Below, one piece after another: positions 16,916 to 25,555 of a DNA stretch of 64,000 bases. Made by a program: the position numbers and the translations under genes. A model generated the notes under the pieces. The model was not told the DNA's origin and searched no databases. It saw only the letters and a program-made list of their open reading frames with translations. The DNA lies in NCBI GenBank assembly GCA_025916675.1, contig CP098402.1, forward strand, positions 3,157,205-3,221,204. The letters run 5' to 3'. Origin of the DNA: Phycisphaera sp. GTDB lineage: Bacteria; Planctomycetota; Phycisphaerae; Phycisphaerales; UBA1924. Each line of letters begins with the position of its first letter. Position 1 is the first letter of the stretch.

Positions 16916-18118
16916 ATGAGTCACAAGAAGGCCACAGTGCTGCTCGCGGGCCTCGCAATGGGCCTTGGTGGCACCGCGATTGCTCAGACGTCGAGCCTGG
17001 ATGAAGCCCGCTCGTTCGCTGCGGAAACCCGCACCGATGCCTCGCGCGCCACGCTCGGCCAAGGTGCCACAACGGACCCCGAGATCTTCGGCCGTCTCCA
17101 GTTCGGGTACAACGTCACCCTCATCGATGATGGTGGCCCCGGCGCCGAGGATTACGCCAATGGCTTCCAGGGCAGCCGCACTCGCCTTGGTGCCAAGGGC
17201 GAGCTCGGCGAGTTCAGCTACAAGATCCAGGGTAACTTCGAAATTTCGGGTGGTACCTTCGTGCTGCTCGATGCCCACGTCAGCATGCCGGTCCCGGGCA
17301 TGGAAGACGAGGCCAAGCTGACCTTTGGTCAGTTCAAGCTGCCCTTCCTGTACGAGCAGTCGGTTTCGTCCGGTAAGCAACTCGCTGTCGACCGGTCGTT
17401 CATCAACAGCTTCTTTAGCCAGGGCCGCAGCCAGGGCGTCATGTTCACCTACGCCGGCAACGAGGACGACGACTACCGCGTCCAGGCCGCGTTCTCCGAT
17501 GGCTTCGGTACCGCGAACACGCAATTCGACAGCCCCATGGAAGCCGACTTCTCCATCGGCGGCCGCTTCGACTACAAGTTCGAGGGTGCCTGGAGCGACT
17601 TCGACGATTTCACCGCGACCCAGGGCCAGGAGCAGGCCCTCCGCGTCGGTGGTGCGATCTTCTACCAGATGGGCGACGGCACTTACGCCGTTGGTGGTGC
17701 CACCACCGAGCTCGACCTCCTGAGCATCACCGCCGATGCCCAGTGGGAGCAGGACGGCGTCAGCGTCTTCGGTGCGTTCACCTTCCAGGATGCCGACTTC
17801 GGCATGGCCGGTGATTCCACCGATCTGGGCTTCATCGCCCAGGCCGGGTACCGCTTCGACGAGAACAACGAGGTCTTCGGCCGGTTCGACTACCTGCTGG
17901 CCGATACCACGGGCGTCGAGGACTTCGCCTCGCTGACCTTCGGTTACAACCACTACGTCTATGGCGACCAGAGCGCTAAGTTCACCGCCGACGTGTTCTT
18001 CATCTTCGAGACCGTCGCCGACACCTACTTCACCGGTGGCCAGCCCTCGCGTGGCCTCCTGCCCGACAACGGCGATCCGCAAGCCGGCGTCCGCACCCAG
18101 TTCATCCTCTCGTTCTAA
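16916..18118 (+). CDS. Phosphate-selective porin O/P family outer membrane protein
   Basis: 400 residues. A signal peptide (about 1-23, ending AIAQ) is followed by a long series of amphipathic beta strands with periodic Gly and aromatic residues, and a C-terminal Phe (FILSF), the outer-membrane assembly signal. The motifs GRLQFGYNV, LTFGQFKLPF and the repeated FGxFDY strands match the OprP/OprO family, which takes up phosphate or pyrophosphate. AAGGAG precedes the ATG. It is divergent from phoB-phoR and ends in a strong terminator. Confidence 0.88.
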   Translation: MSHKKATVLLAGLAMGLGGTAIAQTSSLDEARSFAAETRTDASRATLGQGATTDPEIFGRLQFGYNVTLIDDGGPGAEDYANGFQGSRTRLGAKGELGEFSYKIQGNFEISGGTFVLLDAHVSMPVPGMEDEAKLTFGQFKLPFLYEQSVSSGKQLAVDRSFINSFFSQGRSQGVMFTYAGNEDDDYRVQAAFSDGFGTANTQFDSPMEADFSIGGRFDYKFEGAWSDFDDFTATQGQEQALRVGGAIFYQMGDGTYAVGGATTELDLLSITADAQWEQDGVSVFGAFTFQDADFGMAGDSTDLGFIAQAGYRFDENNEVFGRFDYLLADTTGVEDFASLTFGYNHYVYGDQSAKFTADVFFIFETVADTYFTGGQPSRGLLPDNGDPQAGVRTQFILSF

Positions 18119-18150
18119 TCCGAGCGGCACTGGTCTGATTTGATATCAGA

Positions 18151-18183
18151 ACGGGCGACCCGGTGTGGGTCGCCCGTTTTTTT
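18151..18183 (+). terminator. Rho-independent terminator of the porin gene
   Basis: 11-bp perfect stem (ACGGGCGACCC / GGGTCGCCCGT), 5-nt loop and a run of seven T. Confidence 0.92.
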
Positions 18184-18234
18184 GTGCGCTCTTTCCTCAC
18201 CCTTCCGCCGGTCCCATCGGGGGAAGGGCGTGCA

Positions 18235-20103
18235 CTACATCCGTTCGAGCGTCGGCAACCCCAGCACGCCCATCCCGTCCTCGAGCACTCTGGCCGTCAG
18301 TTCGCACAGCCGCAGCCGGCTATCACGAGTGGCGTCGTCCTCGGCCTTGAGCACCGGGCACGCCTGGTAGAAGCCGCTGAACCTGTTGGCGATCTCGAGC
18401 AGGTGCTGGCACAACCGGTGCGGCTCCAGGTGCTCGCCCACCGCGCGGACGACCGACGGGTATCGCAGTAAGGCCATCGCGAGTTGCTTTTCGCCGTCGT
18501 GCTCGACACAAATCGCGGCGTCTTTCCAGCCATCGCCAACACCGCGCTCCTGCGCGTTGCGGAAGATGCTCTTGATGCGTACGAGGGCGTTCAAAAGGTA
18601 CGGCCCGGTGTCACCCTCGAACGCAAGGATGCGATCGAAGTCGAACACATAGTCACGGACACGGTCATTCGACAGGTCGGCAAACTTGAGCGCCGTCATC
18701 GCAACAGTTTCCGCGGTTGCTTCGCGTTCGGTCGTGGTGACGTGCTCGCTTCGCTCGGCTGCCGAAAGGGCGCGATCGTGCGCCTCGTCCAACAAGTCCT
18801 GCAGCTTCACGCTCTCGCCCGACCGCGTCTTGAAGGGTCGCCCATCGGTGCCCAGGATCGTGCCGAACGCCGCGTGCTCCAGGCTCGCCTCAACACCCTC
18901 GGGTGTCGTCGCAAACCCGGCCTTGCGCGCCGCTGCGAACACCTGGCGGAAGTGCATCGCCTGCCGCACGTCGACGCAATAGATCACGCGGCTCGCGCCG
19001 ATGTCCTGCACGCGCCGGCGGATTGCAGCCACATCGGTCGTGGCGTACAGAAATCCGCCGTCGCCCTTGCGCATCAGGGCGGGCGGATCCTTGCCCTCGC
19101 CACGCACGACGAGCGCCCCGCCGTCTTCCTCGGCCACGCCTCGCTTGATGAGGTCGTCGACCATCGGCGCAAGCTCGTCGCGGTAGCTCGACTCGCCCGC
19201 GCTATCGCCGATCTCGATGCGCGTGTGCAGCCGGCGGCACGCGTCCATGCACGCGCCCATCGTGATGTCGCTGATGCGCTGCCACAACGAGACCGCCCAG
19301 GCCTCGCCACCCTGCAACGCGATGAGCGTCGCCTTGGCCTGGGCCATCGCCTCGTCCGCGTCGGCCACCTCGGCCTCGAGCTCGGCGACCACCTTCGGCC
19401 CAAGGTCCCACTTCTCTGCCAAACGCAGCCCCGTGCGCCCTGCGCCGGTGCGCGCCTTCATGGCCTTGTAGATGCCATCGAGGTCGTCGAGTGTGATCGC
19501 ATCCAGGTCAACACGCCCCGCGTCGCTCTCACGATGCAGAAAATCAACGACCATCGCGATGGGCAGGCCCCAGTCGCCCACGTGGTTCTGCCTGACCACC
19601 GTGTGGCCCAGCCGCTCGAGCGTGCGCGCCACCGCGTCGCCGATCACGATCGCCCGGATGTGCCCCACGTGCATCTGCTTGGCCAGGTTCACGCCGCACA
19701 GGTCGACGACAACCTTCTGCGGCGAGCCCACGGGCGGCAGGCCCAGGTCATTTCCGGCCAGCTCGCCCAGCAACCCCGCGAGCGACTCGCCCCGCAGCGT
19801 GACGTTGATGAACCCCGGCCCGGCGATCGACGACGCGTCCACCGGCTCGGCGATGTCGCTCAGGTCCACCGCTTCGACGATGGCCCCCGCCACCTCGCGT
19901 GGGTTCTTGCCGACCATCTTGCCCAGCGCCATCGCTGCGTTGCACTGGAAGTCGCCCAGCGCCGCCTTCTTGCTGGGGGCGATCAGCGGGTCGGCCCTGC
20001 CCGCCACTTCCGGGAAGGCGCGCGCGATGGCCGCCTTGAATCGCTCATCGAGGATGGCAACCGGGTCGAGCTGGGTATTGGTCGGGCTCTGCGTCTCGTT
20101 CAT
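18235..20103 (-). CDS. argS: Arginyl-tRNA synthetase
   Basis: 622 residues. N-terminal Add1 domain (about 15-110), class I catalytic core with VNLAKQMHVGH at 138-148 (the HIGH motif as HVGH), a KMSKS-like loop near FKTRSGE, and a C-terminal DALR anticodon-binding domain. Charges tRNA-Arg in the cytoplasm. No Shine-Dalgarno; TACGAT lies 6 nt before the ATG. Confidence 0.95.
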   Translation of the reverse strand: MNETQSPTNTQLDPVAILDERFKAAIARAFPEVAGRADPLIAPSKKAALGDFQCNAAMALGKMVGKNPREVAGAIVEAVDLSDIAEPVDASSIAGPGFINVTLRGESLAGLLGELAGNDLGLPPVGSPQKVVVDLCGVNLAKQMHVGHIRAIVIGDAVARTLERLGHTVVRQNHVGDWGLPIAMVVDFLHRESDAGRVDLDAITLDDLDGIYKAMKARTGAGRTGLRLAEKWDLGPKVVAELEAEVADADEAMAQAKATLIALQGGEAWAVSLWQRISDITMGACMDACRRLHTRIEIGDSAGESSYRDELAPMVDDLIKRGVAEEDGGALVVRGEGKDPPALMRKGDGGFLYATTDVAAIRRRVQDIGASRVIYCVDVRQAMHFRQVFAAARKAGFATTPEGVEASLEHAAFGTILGTDGRPFKTRSGESVKLQDLLDEAHDRALSAAERSEHVTTTEREATAETVAMTALKFADLSNDRVRDYVFDFDRILAFEGDTGPYLLNALVRIKSIFRNAQERGVGDGWKDAAICVEHDGEKQLAMALLRYPSVVRAVGEHLEPHRLCQHLLEIANRFSGFYQACPVLKAEDDATRDSRLRLCELTARVLEDGMGVLGLPTLERM

Positions 20104-20109
20104 CGGCCC

Positions 20110-20115
20110 ATCGTA
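20110..20115 (-). promoter_or_regulatory. TANNNT leaderless-type -10 (TACGAT)
   Basis: TACGAT on the minus strand, 6 nt before the argS ATG. Confidence 0.5.
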
Positions 20116-20121
20116 CGGGCC

Positions 20122-20958
20122 CTACGGCTCGCGCGCCCACGCCCCGAGCTGCCGCCGAAGCTCATCGGCGTACCGCAGCGTCGACGTCGAGGCCATCAAC
20201 ACCTCGTCATCGCGAAACACCGCCACACGCCCGGCCTCAATCGCCGGCACCGGCAACTCCGCCAGCGGGCCGAGCAGTTCCTGCCAATCGCCAACCTTCC
20301 CCGGGGCCAGCACCACGACCGCATCGGGCGCCAGCGTCAGCACGTCCTCGGCGTCCAGCGGCATGTACGGCCGCCCCACGTCGAGCGCCGAAGCCCCGCC
20401 GATGGCCACCAGCACCTCGTGATGCACCGACCCCGGCCCGAGCGCCGCAGCGGGCTCGCCGGGCATCAGCAGCAGCACCCGCCCCGCATCCGCCAACGCA
20501 TCATCGGCCTCCAGGGCGCTCGCGAACCGGACCGAAGGCAACTCACCGGCATCGATCTCACTCGACACCAACCCATGCACGCCATCGGCCAGCTCGATGA
20601 GCTGCTCCAGGGTCGTCAACTCGAACGCCCGCACCTCGAATCCAACATCCTCGGCGAGCCCGGCCAACCCCGCCGGCGGCGCCGACGCCCCGGTCTCGAC
20701 GTACACGTGCGTCGCGCCCGTGGCCGACAATTGCTCCAGGTCGATGCCCGCCGCGTCCCCCACCACCGGCAGCGATGGGTCGAGCGCCACGTCATACCCC
20801 GATCGTCCGACCGCGAGACCCTCGGCCCCGAAGTCTCGCAGCATGATGCCCACCGCCGGGCTGGTCGTGGCGATGCGCACACCTTCCGAAGGCGGCGGAG
20901 AATGCTGCTCACCACAGGCACCGATCAGCACTAGCATTGCGAGCGCAATCCACCTCAC
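20122..20958 (-). CDS. BtuF-like periplasmic binding lipoprotein
   Basis: 278 residues. Lipobox LIGAC, Cys at about 15. The mature protein has the two-lobe layout of cobalamin/iron-siderophore binding proteins: VRIATTSPAVGIMLRDFGA, a segment like VVGDAAGIDLEQLSATGATHVYV, a central long helix, and a second lobe with LAPDAVVVLAP. The start overlaps the stop of the upstream gene by 4 bp (ATGA). No permease or ATPase partner is adjacent, so uptake through an ABC importer is inferred only from fold; the ligand is unknown. Confidence 0.7.
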   Translation of the reverse strand: MRWIALAMLVLIGACGEQHSPPPSEGVRIATTSPAVGIMLRDFGAEGLAVGRSGYDVALDPSLPVVGDAAGIDLEQLSATGATHVYVETGASAPPAGLAGLAEDVGFEVRAFELTTLEQLIELADGVHGLVSSEIDAGELPSVRFASALEADDALADAGRVLLLMPGEPAAALGPGSVHHEVLVAIGGASALDVGRPYMPLDAEDVLTLAPDAVVVLAPGKVGDWQELLGPLAELPVPAIEAGRVAVFRDDEVLMASTSTLRYADELRRQLGAWAREP

Positions 20959-22304
20959 GCCAGCACCCCCGTCGCCTCACGCACTTGGGTATCGAGTTCG
21001 CGCAGCGACCCAGCCGAATGCAACGCGAACGGCCACGTGCGATCGAGCACGCTCTCCATGTCGGTCAGCCGTTCACGCTCGAGTTCGGCTTCATCACGCA
21101 TTCGTTTCAGTCCATCGGCTCCCGCGTTCCGAGCATCGCCAAGCAGCTCACGCATCTCGGCGAACAACCGCCGCCGCTCGACCGACGCGTACGGCGCCTC
21201 ACGCATCGCCTCGACGAGCCTGTCCCGCTCGCGCTGCCGCCCGTCTTGCCCGAGCATTGCCGGATGGTGTCGCGCGTGATGCACACGCCACGCCGCGTGC
21301 GCCGCCCGCTCGGGGTCGGGCAGCGGTCCCTCGCGCAATGGAAGCCATAGTGTTGCCGTCGCCACCACGCCGGGTGCCAGGTCGGCCCGCCCCATCCAGG
21401 CTTCGAGCCATCGCCGCGTCACGTCGTCGTACGCCTCGCCGCCCACGCCCATCACCCACGCATCACACAAGAGTGTGCGCACAAAACCCGTCATCGCCAG
21501 CGCCCGCGGCGCGACCTGCCCCTCGGGCTGGGCATCGCCATACACCGCCGCCCGCGGCCGTTCGGGCGTCAGGCTCCAGAGCGGCAGCTCCCATCGCGGC
21601 CCCATCTCGAGATCGCGAACGTGCGCATCGGGTAGGGCCTGCGCGGCCCCGTTGTACGCCAGCACGCAGTTGCGGGCCTCGCGCCGCATGCGATCGGCCC
21701 ACATGCCAAAGGCCGCACCGCGCGACATCGTGCTGGCCATCAAGACATGATCGACGCGGATCCCCAGAACGTCGCGCACGATGTCGAGGGCCGCGAGCGT
21801 GTACTGCCGCGCCAGCGACGCCTCGCCCTGGCGTCCGATCAACGCTTCGCGAGTGCGTCCGAGCCCATCACGCGCCGCCTCGTGCGGCCACTCCGTCCGC
21901 GCCTCACGTGGCACAACGCCCGGCTCGATCGCCAGCCGCGAGCCCGTGGGCGTGCCCGGCCTGACAAACGCGCCCGCGTCGACAAGCCACTCGCGCCGCT
22001 TCAGCCGCCCCTCGTGCGTCCGCGCGGGATACGCCACCATCGTCGGCTCGTTGGCGTCCTGGTCGGGCGTCAACCACACGAGCGCCGCGTCGTGACGCTT
22101 GGCGATCTCCGCCGCCGCGACCAGCTTCGCCAGGATGCCCGCGTGCCACACCTCGGCCTGGTGCCCAACCATCACGATGGGCTTGTCTGTCGGCAGCCCG
22201 AGCTCCGCACGTGCCGCCGCCTTGGCCGGCGCGGGCGCGTGCAAGGTTCCGATCGATGCATCGCCCTCGGCACGCACCGCGACGGACTCCAGCAAAGAGT
22301 CCAT
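20955..22304 (-). CDS. Uncharacterised protein, remote resemblance to BshC
   Basis: 449 residues from the ATG at 22304, which overlaps the glycosyltransferase stop as TGATG. The stretch VMVGHQAEVWHAGILAKLVA, then AALVWLTPDQDANEP, resembles BshC (bacillithiol synthase), where TGQQxGLxTGPLYTxxK is followed by PVFWxxxEDHDxxE. A long coiled-coil-like C-terminal part (about 375-440, rich in Glu/Arg) also matches BshC architecture. The key TGQQ is altered to VGHQ, so function is a hypothesis. Third gene of a compact operon; a PIG-L (BshB-like) gene is at 7.0 kb. Confidence 0.55.
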   Translation of the reverse strand: MDSLLESVAVRAEGDASIGTLHAPAPAKAAARAELGLPTDKPIVMVGHQAEVWHAGILAKLVAAAEIAKRHDAALVWLTPDQDANEPTMVAYPARTHEGRLKRREWLVDAGAFVRPGTPTGSRLAIEPGVVPREARTEWPHEAARDGLGRTREALIGRQGEASLARQYTLAALDIVRDVLGIRVDHVLMASTMSRGAAFGMWADRMRREARNCVLAYNGAAQALPDAHVRDLEMGPRWELPLWSLTPERPRAAVYGDAQPEGQVAPRALAMTGFVRTLLCDAWVMGVGGEAYDDVTRRWLEAWMGRADLAPGVVATATLWLPLREGPLPDPERAAHAAWRVHHARHHPAMLGQDGRQRERDRLVEAMREAPYASVERRRLFAEMRELLGDARNAGADGLKRMRDEAELERERLTDMESVLDRTWPFALHSAGSLRELDTQVREATGVLA

Positions 22305-23029
22305 CACGCAGGACATCGCCGCGGCAGCCTGTTGGCGCAGCACGCCAGCTCGCGAGCCAGCACCTCGCGGTAGTGCGTCAGCCGGTGCGTGTGGTCGTCC
22401 AGCGGCCCGCCGAACGAGCGCGTTGCGTCGTTATAGATCAACCGTACCGGGATCTCATCGATGCGAAGCCCCGCCGCAATAGACTGCACCCAGAACTGCA
22501 TCGGGAAGGCATAGCCGTCGACATCGAGGCACAGCTTCTCCACCGCCGACACGCGATACGCCTTGAACCCGCAGAACGAGTCGGTGAGATCCAACCCTAA
22601 TCGCGAATTGAGCTCGTCGGTGATGACGCCGTTGATGCGCCGCCGCTCTTCGGGTGGTGCGTCGTTCTCGGGATGCACGTCAAGATACCGAGAGCCGCTG
22701 ATGACGTCCAGGTCGTCGCGTTCGATGGCAGCCATGAAGTCGGGGATCGACGCGGGCTCGTGCTGCTCGTCGCAATCCATCGTGATCACCCAGTCGAACT
22801 TGTCGACCGCCGCCCACCGGAACGCGTCCATCAGCGAACGCCCATACCCGCGGTTGTGCGCGTGGCGGATGACCTCCACCGGGAACTTCGCCAGCAGCGA
22901 GGGCGTCGCGTCGGTCGACCCGTCGTCGAGCACCAGCACGTTGGGCAGATACTCCGACACCCGCCCCAGCACGCGCTCCACGTACTTCTCTTCGTTATAC
23001 ACCGGGATTGCCAGCAACGTCCGAGTCAT
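22304..23029 (-). CDS. Family 2 glycosyltransferase (dolichol-phosphate mannosyltransferase-like)
   Basis: 241 residues. GT-A fold: AIPVYNEEKYV at 7-17, DDGSTD at 35-40, and DCDEQH at 85-90 supplying the DxD metal site; later GSRYLDV. No membrane helices, so cytosolic. The ATG at 23029 is chosen because AGAGGTG precedes it and the protein then begins with the first beta strand. It lies 13 bp after an uncharacterised gene and is coupled to the next by TGATG. The sugar and acceptor are unknown. Confidence 0.85.
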   Translation of the reverse strand: MTRTLLAIPVYNEEKYVERVLGRVSEYLPNVLVLDDGSTDATPSLLAKFPVEVIRHAHNRGYGRSLMDAFRWAAVDKFDWVITMDCDEQHEPASIPDFMAAIERDDLDVISGSRYLDVHPENDAPPEERRRINGVITDELNSRLGLDLTDSFCGFKAYRVSAVEKLCLDVDGYAFPMQFWVQSIAAGLRIDEIPVRLIYNDATRSFGGPLDDHTHRLTHYREVLARELACCANRLPRRCPA

Positions 23030-23042
23030 GCACACCTCTGCT

Positions 23043-23729
23043 TCATTCCGGGTCGTCTTGCGGAGATTGGTCACCGGGAGGCGAGTAGTACGGATCGGCC
23101 TCCTGCCGGTCGCGCTCACCCTTGGCCAGCGACGTGTACGCCTCGAACCCGAAGGGCATGTCCCGATCCTCGCCGCCCCTGCGACGCGAACGATTCTGGC
23201 GCCCGGCTTGTTCGATCTGCTTCATCAATTCGGGGGTGAGGGCGTGGAACGCCCGGATCTCGTGGACGGGAACCGTCCACAACTCGCCCGCCGGAGTCTT
23301 GATCTGGAAGATGCTGCACTCCACCGCCTGAGAAACCGCCCGATCGGCCTCGTCGCCGCTGATGCCGCACGCCAGCATGGGGTACACCTCGCCGATGGCG
23401 ATCCGCTCGCCCCCATGCGTCAGAACGGCCATGCGTCCGTCAAAGAGCTCGGGCTCTGGAGGTGCGGGCGAAACGCTGCTCACCAGTTGACCACCACCGG
23501 GCAGTTCCACGCCGGGCGACTTCTCGGCCCGCCGGAGCCCCTCGGCCGAGAGCGTGGTCAGGATCTCGCGGCACATGTCGTGCCAAAACGCCTCTCGCAG
23601 ATCCGCTGCATGGCTTGCCGATGCCAGCAACGAAGCGCCCTTCGACCCCGGCCGCCTACCCCCAGTAACAATCGGACCGTTCACCGTTGGGTGGCCTTGC
23701 GTGTGATGTGTCACATTGGCATTGCTCAT
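23043..23729 (-). CDS. Uncharacterised protein, first gene of the glycosyltransferase operon
   Basis: 228 residues from the ATG at 23729. No signal peptide. A central region (about 90-165, VYPMLACGISGDEADRAVSQ then IFQIKTPAGELWTVPVHEIR) looks like a compact mixed domain; the C-terminus is Arg/Glu-rich and probably disordered. No named family. TATTGT lies 7 nt before the ATG. Confidence 0.65.
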   Translation of the reverse strand: MSNANVTHHTQGHPTVNGPIVTGGRRPGSKGASLLASASHAADLREAFWHDMCREILTTLSAEGLRRAEKSPGVELPGGGQLVSSVSPAPPEPELFDGRMAVLTHGGERIAIGEVYPMLACGISGDEADRAVSQAVECSIFQIKTPAGELWTVPVHEIRAFHALTPELMKQIEQAGRQNRSRRRGGEDRDMPFGFEAYTSLAKGERDRQEADPYYSPPGDQSPQDDPE

Positions 23730-23736
23730 ACCAGCC

Positions 23737-23742
23737 ACAATA
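23737..23742 (-). promoter_or_regulatory. TANNNT leaderless-type -10 (TATTGT)
   Basis: TATTGT on the minus strand, 7 nt before the ATG of the operon's first gene. Confidence 0.4.
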
Positions 23743-23789
23743 GCGGCCCGCGCACCCGCCCGATCCCTTGGGGGGCCTCGGTCTACGCA

Positions 23790-24977
23790 CTATCCCTCGG
23801 CTTGGGCCATCGCATCGGCCCGCGTGCCCGCCAGCCCGCGCCGGACATACTCGATCTCCCGCGCCCAAGCCTTGGCGGCCGTCTCTTCCACACCCGGTAA
23901 GTCGGCTTGCACCGGTGCCCGCGTCCGCAGCACCTCGGGGCGATCGGCCGCGATGGCCTCGAACGCTCGCAGCGCCGCCTCACCCCGCCCCACGACGACC
24001 AGCGTGCTGCGGGCCCGCTCGCGTACCGCCCGTTCGTAGGCCCCGCGCCCCAGCCCGCTCTCGATCCGCTCGCGGAGCACGTCCTGGGCCAGCGCTGCTT
24101 CGGCCCGTGCGACCCCGATCAGCCGGTGCCCCTCGGCGATCTTCTCGTCGAGATCGCTCTCCACGCTGGCCCGCTCGGTGCGCAGCCCGCGCGATCGCTC
24201 GTGCCCGAGGGCCTGCCGGATGACCTGGCGGGATGATCGCTCCACGCCGTCTACCATCTTCAGTGCCAGAGCGACTTCGGGCGAGATCCGCCCCTTCGTG
24301 GCGCCGCCGGCAGTGGGCTCCACCAGCGTCACCATGCCGCCGTCCTCACCCCGAGCGACCGGCCCCTCGACCAGCTCGCACTCCCCCGCCACCAGCCGCG
24401 TTACCCGCAGCGGCACCGAAGGCCGCAGCAGCCCCTCGGCCAGCCGCGTGCTGGCCCCCCGCCGCTCGCAGGCCATCCACAACGATGAGTACCGCTCGCG
24501 CATCATCCGCTGGGGATCGGCCCCTTCGGGCATCAGGCTCGTGCTGCTCGCCGGGCCGTCCCAGGCCACGTCGAGCCCCGGCTCGATCCACGCCCCGGCC
24601 CCGCGCATCGCCAGCTCGAGCTGCTCGGGCCCGGCGGCCTCATCCGTCAGCCCGGTGAGCCACACCCACACCGGACCGCCGGCGTCGTCGATGGCAGCCC
24701 CCAGATTCCACGCCAGGTCCTCGCGCACCCGCCCGGCTTGCAGCTCGAGCAGCACGCCCTCGAACCGCGCGTCGCTCGCTCGGTCGAGATGGCCTTGAAG
24801 TTCTCGGACCATAGCGATCGAATCGATGTCTCCGGTCACCCTCAGGTGCAAGACCATCCCGGTCCGTTCACGCTCCATGCCGAGGGAAAGGCCAACAAGT
24901 CCGAGAAGGAACAGCAGTAAGCACTTTACACGTATGGATTTACGAGATTGGTACACGTTTACGTCCCCGACGGCCAC
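23790..24977 (-). CDS. Secreted protein with degenerate ClpP/NfeD-like domain
   Basis: 395 residues from a GTG with GGGGAGG just upstream. A hydrophobic N-terminal segment (LLLFLLGLVGLSLG, about 20-33) is a signal peptide or anchor. Residues 40-110 (MVLHLRVTGDIDSIAMVREL, then FEGVLLELQAGRVREDL, then GPVWVWLTG) follow the beta-alpha pattern of NfeD/SppA-like serine proteases, with Gly-x-Ile-Asp and alternating strands. The catalytic Ser/Lys are not recognisable, so it may be inactive. A long Glu/Arg-rich helical region fills the C-terminal half. Confidence 0.58.
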   Translation of the reverse strand: MAVGDVNVYQSRKSIRVKCLLLFLLGLVGLSLGMERERTGMVLHLRVTGDIDSIAMVRELQGHLDRASDARFEGVLLELQAGRVREDLAWNLGAAIDDAGGPVWVWLTGLTDEAAGPEQLELAMRGAGAWIEPGLDVAWDGPASSTSLMPEGADPQRMMRERYSSLWMACERRGASTRLAEGLLRPSVPLRVTRLVAGECELVEGPVARGEDGGMVTLVEPTAGGATKGRISPEVALALKMVDGVERSSRQVIRQALGHERSRGLRTERASVESDLDEKIAEGHRLIGVARAEAALAQDVLRERIESGLGRGAYERAVRERARSTLVVVGRGEAALRAFEAIAADRPEVLRTRAPVQADLPGVEETAAKAWAREIEYVRRGLAGTRADAMAQAEG

Positions 24978-25161
24978 CCCACGCCTCCCCAGGGTACCTG
25001 AAGGTCCGCGAAATCACAAGCGGTTTTTGGCACCAAATCTCATCGACGCCCACCCGGGCGACGAATCCGGGTGCAAATTCCGAGCCCATATGCACTTTGA
25101 GAGAAGTGGGGCCCGAATCGCGCCGATGCCAGGGTGCAACCAAGGTGCGGGAGGCACGATC

Positions 25162-25476
25162 ATGGACAACAGCAAGCGGGAGTTCGAAGAGCTCCGCAAC
25201 ATCCTTCAGAAGCTCGATCGATCGCTCGACGAGGCCCAGCAGAAGCGCACCCACGGCTCGACGCCGCCCGCGCCCATGCCAGGCCATTCGAGCCACCTCC
25301 CGAGCCCATCGGCCGCGGCACCCCAGAGCCCGACCATCCCCGCCATCCCGGCGCCACCCGCGATCCGGCCCGAGACCGCCGAGGAGCCCGAAGAACAACC
25401 AGGCCGCCTGAAGGCCAAGCCCCTCCGCCGCCCGCGTCCGGACAATTCCGGCCCGAGCCACGGCTGGGTCCACTAG
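25162..25476 (+). CDS. Small Pro-rich hypothetical protein
   Basis: 104 residues from an ATG with GGGAGG upstream. A short N-terminal amphipathic helix (REFEELRNILQKLDRSLDEA) is followed by about 60 Pro/Ser/Ala-rich residues and a basic end. Probably mostly disordered. Its stop codon lies inside the first copy of a 19-bp tandem repeat. Unknown function. Confidence 0.5.
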   Translation: MDNSKREFEELRNILQKLDRSLDEAQQKRTHGSTPPAPMPGHSSHLPSPSAAAPQSPTIPAIPAPPAIRPETAEEPEEQPGRLKAKPLRRPRPDNSGPSHGWVH

Positions 25477-25511
25477 ACCGGTCCCTCACGAGTAGACCGG
25501 TCCCTCACGAG
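25474..25511 (+). repeat. Perfect 19-bp tandem duplication
   Basis: TAGACCGGTCCCTCACGAG occurs twice head to tail (25474-25492 and 25493-25511). The first copy holds the TAG stop of the upstream gene. It looks like a recent slippage duplication in the gap before the STAS gene. Confidence 0.9.
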
Positions 25512-25555
25512 GCCCGTTCGTCTCCTGCCCGCATCACGCACTATCGGGGGTCGCC

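Noticed and set aside
7003-22304. Bacillithiol biosynthesis locus
   Set aside because: The BshB-like and BshC-like genes are 13 kb apart, the BshC match is remote, and bshA is not in the window.
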